From Acidimicrobiia bacterium (GTDB taxonomy: Bacteria > Actinomycetota > Acidimicrobiia > IMCC26256 > PALSA-555): 19,686 nt of DNA. The stretch spans positions 1 to 19,686 of the forward strand of contig JAFMJM010000015.1 in assembly GCA_017853455.1 (NCBI GenBank). The letters run 5' to 3'. Of the stretch, positions 14,402 through 19,686 are shown in pieces (positions within the stretch are counted from its first letter, which is position 1; the number at the start of each line of letters is the position of its first letter). The translations under genes were made by a program, and so were the position numbers. The notes under the pieces are model-generated. The model ran no database searches, was not told where the DNA came from, and saw nothing but the letters and a program-made list of their open reading frames with translations.

Positions 14402-15829
14402 TCACAGGGAGTCGAGGACCACCGGGACCGACCCCACGAGGTCGCCGGCGACGAGGACAGTATGCCCGGCGACCTCCGCCGCGGCGGCGTGGACCCACGC
14501 TCCGGCGGCCGCCGCCCCGAAGGCGTCGGCGCCCCGGGCGAGGAAGGCCGCCACGATCCCGGTGAGGACGTCGCCGGTCCCGGCGGTGGCGAGGGCCGGG
14601 CTCCCGAGCGGACAGACCGCCGCCCGGCCCGTCGGATCGGCGACCACCGTGCCCGGCCCCTTGAGCAGCACCACCGCGCCCGAGGCGGCCGCCAGCGCCC
14701 GGGTGGCGGCCAGCCGGTCGGCGCCGGGCGCCGATCCGGTGAGGGCGGCGTACTCCCCGCCGTGGGGGGTGCAGACCGTGGGCGCCGACCGGGCCCGCAG
14801 GGCGGCGGCGTCGCCGGCGAAGGCGTGGAGGCCGTCGGCGTCGAGCACGACCGGCACGGGGGCGGCCAGGACCAGGCGGCGCACCGCGGCGAGCGTGGCG
14901 GGGTCGCGCCCGAGGCCCGGCCCGACGGCCAGGGCACCGAACCGACCGACGTCGGCCAGCACGGCCTCGACGGCCGGCTCGCCGAGCCCACCCCCCGGTC
15001 CGGCGGAGAGGGCGACGGCGATCACCTCGCCGCCCGCGACGGCCGCGGCGTCACCCGGCACGCCGCACCACACCATGCCCGACCCGCTGTGGAGGGCCGC
15101 CCGGGCGGTCAGTGCCGGTGCACCCGTCATGCCCGCCGAACCGCCCACCACGTAGGTCGCCGAGGCCCACTTGTGGGCGTCGGGGGCGCGGGGCGGCACC
15201 CAGGTCGCCACGTCGGACGACCCGGTGCACCCCGTCGGCGGGGCGCCCGCCGGAGGGTCGACGGCGATGCCGATGTCGGCGACCGTGACCGCACCGGCGA
15301 GCGAGCGGCCCGGCTCGAACAACAGCCCCGGCTTGAGCGCCGCGAACGTGACGGTCCGGTCGGCCCGCACGGTGACACCGGTGACCGCGCCGGTCAGTCC
15401 GTCGACCCCCGACGGCACGTCGACCGCCACCACGGGCACCCCGACGGTCGCGGTCGCCTCGGCGAACTGCCGGGCGTCGCCGTCGAGCGCACCGCGGAAG
15501 CCCGTGCCGTACATCGCGTCGACCGCGACGTCGGCGCGAGCCACGGCCCGCGCCACGTGCGCCGAGTCGAGCCCCGTCCCGATCCGCAGCACCTCGACCC
15601 GCACGCCCCAGCCCGCGAGCACCCGGGCGGCGACGAGGCCGTCTCCTCCGTTGTTGCCCTTCCCGCAGGCGATCACGGCGCGCACGCCGTAGGTCCGGCC
15701 GAGGTGCGCGCGCACCGCCCAGGCCACCGCCCGACCGGCGCGTTCCATCAGGACCGCCACCGGCGTGCCGGCCGCCACCGCCCGGCGGTCGGCGTCGCCC
15801 ATCTCCTCGGGGGTGAGGACCGGCTGCAC
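14402..15829 (-). CDS. nnr: Bifunctional NAD(P)HX epimerase / ADP-dependent NAD(P)HX dehydratase
   Basis: Repairs hydrated NADH and NADPH: the epimerase half interconverts R and S forms and the dehydratase half restores NAD(P)H using ADP. The 475 residues fit the fused form. N-terminal epimerase (about 1-205): CGKGNNGGDG (55-64), DAMYGTGFRG (104-113), DVPSGVDG (137-144). C-terminal ribokinase-like dehydratase (about 210-475): YVVGGSAGMTGA (226-237), LDADGLHAF (329-337), TPHGGEYAALTG (354-365), LKGPGTVV (389-396) and AGTGDVLTG (416-424). The GTG start is 3 nt after the acpS stop; alr follows after 20 nt. Confidence 0.96.
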   Translation of the reverse strand: MQPVLTPEEMGDADRRAVAAGTPVAVLMERAGRAVAWAVRAHLGRTYGVRAVIACGKGNNGGDGLVAARVLAGWGVRVEVLRIGTGLDSAHVARAVARADVAVDAMYGTGFRGALDGDARQFAEATATVGVPVVAVDVPSGVDGLTGAVTGVTVRADRTVTFAALKPGLLFEPGRSLAGAVTVADIGIAVDPPAGAPPTGCTGSSDVATWVPPRAPDAHKWASATYVVGGSAGMTGAPALTARAALHSGSGMVWCGVPGDAAAVAGGEVIAVALSAGPGGGLGEPAVEAVLADVGRFGALAVGPGLGRDPATLAAVRRLVLAAPVPVVLDADGLHAFAGDAAALRARSAPTVCTPHGGEYAALTGSAPGADRLAATRALAAASGAVVLLKGPGTVVADPTGRAAVCPLGSPALATAGTGDVLTGIVAAFLARGADAFGAAAAGAWVHAAAAEVAGHTVLVAGDLVGSVPVVLDSL

Positions 15830-15832
15830 GGG

Positions 15833-16234
15833 TCAGCCCAGCGCCAGGGCGACCGCCATCGCCATCGAGTCGGTGTGGGTGAGCGTCAGACGCCACTCGC
15901 GCACACCCTTCTCGGCAGCGAGCGCGGCGGCCTTGTCGTGCAGGGCGAGGACCGGCTCGCCGCTGCGGCGCTTGACCACCTCGACGTCACGGAGCGCGAA
16001 CTTCCAGAGTCCGACCCCCATTGCCTTCATGACCGCCTCCTTGGCACCGAAGCGGGCGGCCAGGCTCTTGGTGGGGTCGCGGAAGCGGGCGGCGTATTCG
16101 CGCTCGTCGTCGGAGAACAGGCGCTCGGCCAGCGTGGGCCGCCGGGTGAGCGCGAGCCGGAACCGCTCGACCTCCACCAGATCGGTACCGATGCCGATGA
16201 CCCCGGTCACCCCGGCGGTCAGGCCGTCGATCAC
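15833..16234 (-). CDS. acpS: Holo-[acyl-carrier-protein] synthase
   Basis: Transfers 4'-phosphopantetheine from CoA to the serine of acyl carrier protein, activating it for fatty acid synthesis. The 133 residues are normal for the trimeric AcpS type. Key parts are GIGTDLVEVERF (14-25, metal-binding Asp18) and AARFGAKEAVMKA (59-71, Glu66 as second metal ligand), with the C-terminal LTHTDSMAMA (118-127). The GTG start overlaps the glmS stop in a GTGA; an internal GTG at 16210 would shorten the protein by 8 residues and cannot be excluded. nnr follows after 3 nt. acpS-nnr-alr adjacency is widespread in bacteria. Confidence 0.96.
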   Translation of the reverse strand: MIDGLTAGVTGVIGIGTDLVEVERFRLALTRRPTLAERLFSDDEREYAARFRDPTKSLAARFGAKEAVMKAMGVGLWKFALRDVEVVKRRSGEPVLALHDKAAALAAEKGVREWRLTLTHTDSMAMAVALALG

Positions 16235-19200
16235 CGTTGCCAGTGCTCGGCGAGCACGTAGACCGGCTCGGTGAGGAGCTCGACCACGTCGAGGGTCGCC
16301 AGCCCGCCGTCGTCGAACGACGGCTCGGTCTCGGTCACGGCGTCGACGAGTGCGGCGTAGCGGCCCTGGTAGCCCTCGAGCACCGCCCGCACGGCGGGCG
16401 CGGGCATCCGCTCGGCGAAGCGCACGTGGAGCAGGGTGAGCCCCACCGTGCGGTTCTGCTTCACCTCGGGAACCATCACCAGCGTCCGGCCGTCGCGCCG
16501 GCCCCGCACCGCCGTGACCTCCCGTTGGGTCGCGACGCGGTGCTTGGTGCCGGTGAGCCGCGGGTCGTCTTGGGTGCGCGACGCCAGGCCGACGGCCACT
16601 CCGCCACGGTCGACGACGTGCACGGTGGCGTCGCCCCCCGGCTCACCCTCGACGCGGTAGCGGGTGAACCCGGTGACCTCGACCACGGCCGGGTCGAGGT
16701 CGACGAGGGTGCGCAGGGCGCGGTAGCTGAGCCCGTCCCGGGCGGTGCCCGCCGCCAGGACCGCCGCCACCAACGGGACCTGCAGCAACGTCTCGTCGGA
16801 GCGCGAGATCCCGACGGTGACCGTCTTGGCCTGGTGCTTGATGGCGTCGATCGGGCGGGTCAGCTCCTCGATGCCGTGCGTGAGCGCGGCGGTGAGGTCC
16901 TGGACCACCGTGCTCGGCGTGCCGACCTTGCCGTGCTCGACCTCGTAGGCGTCGAGCGGGCTCCAGCCGACCGCGAAGCGCAACAGCGACGTGATGCGGG
17001 CGGCGGTGCTCGCCTCGAGGCTGCCGTCGTAGCGGCCGGCGCGCAGTCCCTCGAGGAAGCGGCGGGCCGGCTCGTCGATGGCCGGGGCCAGCCGCTCGAG
17101 CAGGGCGTCGGCCGGACCGGGGGCACTGGCCTCGACCGCGGCGCGCGCCTCGCGCAACGGGCGGGCGGTGGCGTCGATGGCCAGCGCCGCCTCGTAGGAG
17201 AAGAGGTGCCCGGCGACGGTTGCCAGCACGAAGTCGAGCGCCGGGTGCACGGCCGGCACCGGGATCACGCCGGCGGCCTGCCCGAAGCGGGCCCCGTGGT
17301 CCTGCCCGGCGATGACGATCGGGGCACCCCGGTGGGCGCGGTAGATCGCGACCTCCTTGCCGACGTCGTCGAGGTTGGAGCCCGACAGACCGGCGGCGCA
17401 CACCACGGTCAGCGGCTCCGACGACAGGTCGATGTGCTTCTTGTCCTCGGTGGCGTCGCAGGGGATCGCCTTGTAGCAGAGCTCGGAGAGCTTGATGCGC
17501 AGCTCCCGCGCCGCGATCGCGTTGGGGCCGTTGCCCACCACCGCCCACGACCGGCGTGACAGCACGTGGGTGGTGGCGAGGTCGGCGATGTGGTCACGAC
17601 CCTCGAGCACCGTGCGCATGGCGTCGGGGAGGGCACGCAACGCGGCGAGCAGCTCGTGCTCGCGGTCGGCGTCGAGGGTCCCGACCTCGCGCGCCACGGC
17701 GAGGGCGATGAGGTTGCCGGCCGCGACCTGCGAGTAGAAGGCCTTGGTGGAGGCCACGCTCATCTCGACGTCGCGCCCGTCGGAGGTGTAGAGGACTCCG
17801 TCGGCGCGGTCGGTGAGGTCGCTGTTGCGCCGGTTGACGATGGCCAGGACGGCCGCGCCCCGCGAGCGGACCAGCTCGACACTGCGGTTGGTGTCGGTGG
17901 TCGTGCCGCTCTGACTGATCGCGACGACCAGCGTGTCGGACATGTCGGGCCGCATCCCGAAGCCGGAGAGCTCCGTTGCGAGCACCGCCTCCGCGAACAG
18001 TCGGTCGCCCACGAGCGGTCGCAACGTGGCCACGAGCGCCGCCCCGGCGACCGCCGCCGTGCCCTGGCCGATCGCGAGGACCTGGCGGATGGAACCGTCG
18101 GCGAGCCGCTCGCGCACGGCATCGGGCAGGGCACTCGGCGCCAGCGACACCGACAGCCGACCCGAGGCGGACTCGGCGATCTTGCCCCGCAACGTCTTGC
18201 GGAACGACTCCGGGGCCTCGCTGATCTCCTTGAGCAGGAAGTGCGGGTGGTCGCCCCGGTCGATGTCACGGGTGGTGATCTGGGCCCGGTCGAGGTCGGC
18301 GGCGGTCACGGGCAGCACGGTCCCGTCGTACGCGCAGCGATGCAGACCGGCCGGGTCGCCGGCGGCGCCCGCGTCGATGACGACCACCTGGCCCCGGGTG
18401 GCGCCCTGACGGTCGGGGTCGGCCGGGGTCTCGCCGTCGAGGCGCAGGTAGGTGTCGGTCTCCTCGACCAGGCCGTAGGGCTCGCTGGCGACGACGCAGG
18501 AGTCCTCGGCGAGACCGACGTAGAGGGCCTGACCGCTGCCGCGGAGGGCGAGGAACAGAGCCGCCGGGTCGGCGGCGGTGGCTGCGCCGATGGCGACCGA
18601 CCCCTCGAGGGTGGCAACGGTGGCCCGGAAGGCGTCGAGCGGCGTCCGCCCGTCGGCCAGCCGCCGCGCGACCAGGGCGGGGATGACCTTGGCGTCGGTG
18701 GTGATCTCGGCGGCCGTCACCAGACCCTCGGCCGCCTCGAGGTCGGTGTAGTTGTCGACGTCGCCGTTGAGCACACCCAGCACCAGCGGACGCGCGACGT
18801 CGTCGGTCTCGACCTGGTCGAGCGGATGCGCGTTCGGCTCGGAGATGATGCCGACGCTCGCCCAGCGGGTGTGACCGAGCACGGTGGCCTCGGCGGTCGG
18901 CGCCGCCACCGCGAGGTGGAGCAGGTCGTCGGCGCGGATCGCGGCCCGCAGGACCGCCGAGTTGTCGCCGAGCTCGCCGATCTCGGCCGCCGCCTTGTAG
19001 ACGAAGGCCACGACGTCGCCGTCGCGTCGGATCGCACCCGACGTGAAGAGCGGATCGGCGGCGCGGGCCGCGCACAGTCGCTCGACCGCCGGATCGTCGA
19101 AGTCGAGGGCGTGACCGCGGACCATGATCGAGAGGCCGGCCGAGTCGCGGCCGCGGACCTCGAGTCGGTCGAGCGACGACAACGCGGTCTGCACCGAGGT

Positions 19201-19641
19201 GAACACCGCCAACGCCGAGGGGGTGGCGCCCGCCCCGGCCAGGTCGCCGACCGCTCGGGCGGCCCGGAGCCGATCGCGCCCCACCGCCCACACGACGTCG
19301 CGGGCCCGGACCAGCTCACGGTCGTACGCCTCGAGGAGATCGCCGCGCACCTCGCCGGCGTCGAGCGTCTGCTCGACCGCCGCCAACGCGGCGGTCAGCC
19401 GCTCGACCCGGTCACCGACCGCCACCGCCGCGGCCCGGTCGCCGAGCAGGGCCCGCACCCCGGGCACCCCCCGCAGATCCCGGTCGACGGCGGCGATCCG
19501 GTCGGCGGCGGCGGCCACCGCCTCGACCGTCGCGGTCGGGACGAGCGCGGCGAGGGCGGCGTCGAGGGCCGCCACGAGCTCGGTGCCGACCGGGGGCTCC
19601 CGGCGGCTGGGTCGCCGGACGACGCCCACGATGCCACACAT
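16231..19641 (-). CDS. glmS: Oversized glucosamine-6-phosphate synthase (GlmS-like), 1136 residues
   Basis: Glutamine:fructose-6-phosphate aminotransferase, making glucosamine 6-phosphate for UDP-GlcNAc. Cys2 (after Met removal) is the glutaminase nucleophile. Other glutaminase motifs: RGRDSAG (163-169), GHTRWA (256-261), NAHP (270-273), LNGDVDNY (291-298, Asn292/Gly293), Asp316 in TTDAKVI. A GlmS-like linker HFLLKEISEAPESF (467-480) follows. SIS domain 1: ISQSGTTTDT (575-584) and VASTKAFYSQ (629-638). SIS domain 2: ELRIKLSEL (713-721) and KKHIDL (734-739), keeping equivalents of E. coli Glu481, Lys485, Glu488 and His504 without gaps. AKTVTV (938-943) matches the normal C-terminus with catalytic Lys603. 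E. coli GlmS has 609 residues; the extra length lies at about 10-157, 170-255, 740-930 and 944-1136. It starts the operon. Confidence 0.92.
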   Translation of the reverse strand: MCGIVGVVRRPSRREPPVGTELVAALDAALAALVPTATVEAVAAAADRIAAVDRDLRGVPGVRALLGDRAAAVAVGDRVERLTAALAAVEQTLDAGEVRGDLLEAYDRELVRARDVVWAVGRDRLRAARAVGDLAGAGATPSALAVFTSVQTALSSLDRLEVRGRDSAGLSIMVRGHALDFDDPAVERLCAARAADPLFTSGAIRRDGDVVAFVYKAAAEIGELGDNSAVLRAAIRADDLLHLAVAAPTAEATVLGHTRWASVGIISEPNAHPLDQVETDDVARPLVLGVLNGDVDNYTDLEAAEGLVTAAEITTDAKVIPALVARRLADGRTPLDAFRATVATLEGSVAIGAATAADPAALFLALRGSGQALYVGLAEDSCVVASEPYGLVEETDTYLRLDGETPADPDRQGATRGQVVVIDAGAAGDPAGLHRCAYDGTVLPVTAADLDRAQITTRDIDRGDHPHFLLKEISEAPESFRKTLRGKIAESASGRLSVSLAPSALPDAVRERLADGSIRQVLAIGQGTAAVAGAALVATLRPLVGDRLFAEAVLATELSGFGMRPDMSDTLVVAISQSGTTTDTNRSVELVRSRGAAVLAIVNRRNSDLTDRADGVLYTSDGRDVEMSVASTKAFYSQVAAGNLIALAVAREVGTLDADREHELLAALRALPDAMRTVLEGRDHIADLATTHVLSRRSWAVVGNGPNAIAARELRIKLSELCYKAIPCDATEDKKHIDLSSEPLTVVCAAGLSGSNLDDVGKEVAIYRAHRGAPIVIAGQDHGARFGQAAGVIPVPAVHPALDFVLATVAGHLFSYEAALAIDATARPLREARAAVEASAPGPADALLERLAPAIDEPARRFLEGLRAGRYDGSLEASTAARITSLLRFAVGWSPLDAYEVEHGKVGTPSTVVQDLTAALTHGIEELTRPIDAIKHQAKTVTVGISRSDETLLQVPLVAAVLAAGTARDGLSYRALRTLVDLDPAVVEVTGFTRYRVEGEPGGDATVHVVDRGGVAVGLASRTQDDPRLTGTKHRVATQREVTAVRGRRDGRTLVMVPEVKQNRTVGLTLLHVRFAERMPAPAVRAVLEGYQGRYAALVDAVTETEPSFDDGGLATLDVVELLTEPVYVLAEHWQR

Positions 19642-19649
19642 GGGGGGTC

Positions 19650-19655
19650 AGGTTA
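19650..19655 (-). promoter_or_regulatory. Candidate -10 box upstream of glmS
   Basis: TAACCT on the minus strand fits TANNNT and ends 8 nt before the glmS ATG (19641). No Shine-Dalgarno sequence is present (the bases between are GACCCCCC), which suggests a leaderless or near-leaderless message. Only 45 nt of upstream sequence is in the window and no -35 box is evident, so this is tentative. Confidence 0.3.
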
Positions 19656-19686
19656 CGCGGCGGGCCCTCCGGGACGGCGGGCGGGC

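Noticed and set aside
14366..16261. 631-codon plus-strand frame opposite nnr and acpS
   Set aside because: Arg/Gly/His/Pro-biased low-complexity translation opposite two well-supported genes.
16231..19641. glmS as a fusion of two genes by frameshift or as a chimera
   Set aside because: One uninterrupted frame contains all GlmS motifs once each, in order, with the normal MCGIVG start; the extra sequence is interleaved rather than a second complete gene.
1..19686. CRISPR array, tRNA/rRNA genes, insertion sequences, phage genes or a toxin-antitoxin or defence locus
   Set aside because: No regularly spaced repeats, no transposase or integrase motifs and no cloverleaf-like sequence were seen; nearly all bases are accounted for by housekeeping genes.

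Overview
The window is a dense, very GC-rich block of core housekeeping genes. All 18 protein-coding genes lie on the minus strand, so transcription runs from high to low coordinates. Gene content and order (glmS, acpS, nnr, alr, tsaE, tsaB, rimI, tsaD, groES, then guaB3 and guaA) follow the order I remember from actinobacterial chromosomes, for example the glmS-to-guaA part of Mycobacterium tuberculosis. The high GC, 13 GTG starts out of 18 genes, a mycobacterial-type GuaB3, a class I (eukaryote-type) aldolase and an oversized GlmS suggest an actinobacterium outside the well-studied genera. Acidimicrobiia is my best guess, but that is an inference. No phage, transposase, CRISPR, tRNA or rRNA was seen. 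No gene-free stretch exceeds 300 bases; the largest gaps are about 191 nt (tsaD-groES) and 130 nt (dtd-pcrA).

Right-hand block (8104-19641): eleven tightly packed genes in the order glmS, acpS, nnr, alr, alpha/beta hydrolase, P1-family peptidase, family-4 uracil-DNA glycosylase, tsaE, tsaB, rimI, tsaD. Seven of the ten junctions are 4-nt GTGA overlaps, one is a 7-nt overlap and two are gaps of 3 and 20 nt. They look like one translationally coupled operon. Products cover UDP-GlcNAc precursor and D-alanine supply for the cell wall, phosphopantetheinylation of acyl carrier protein, NAD(P)HX repair, uracil repair and the TsaB-TsaD-TsaE part of tRNA t6A synthesis (TsaC is not here).

Middle block (2494-8073): groES has its own promoter, a CIRCE operator for the HrcA repressor and a strong ribosome binding site, but no groEL follows. 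Downstream come a Nudix hydrolase of the CoA-pyrophosphatase type, guaB3, guaA (last step to GMP), class I fructose-bisphosphate aldolase and D-aminoacyl-tRNA deacylase (dtd). A strong GC hairpin lies inside the N-terminal region of the Nudix reading frame and may end the groES transcript.

Left-hand block (1-2478): a long, nearly perfect palindrome separates dtd from pcrA, a UvrD/PcrA-type helicase that may be read from a leaderless message.

The most unusual item is the 1136-residue GlmS. It keeps the glutaminase and isomerase catalytic residues but carries about 480 extra residues as internal insertions plus a 193-residue C-terminal extension beyond the normal end of the family. The most unusual non-coding item is the 58-nt palindrome between dtd and pcrA.
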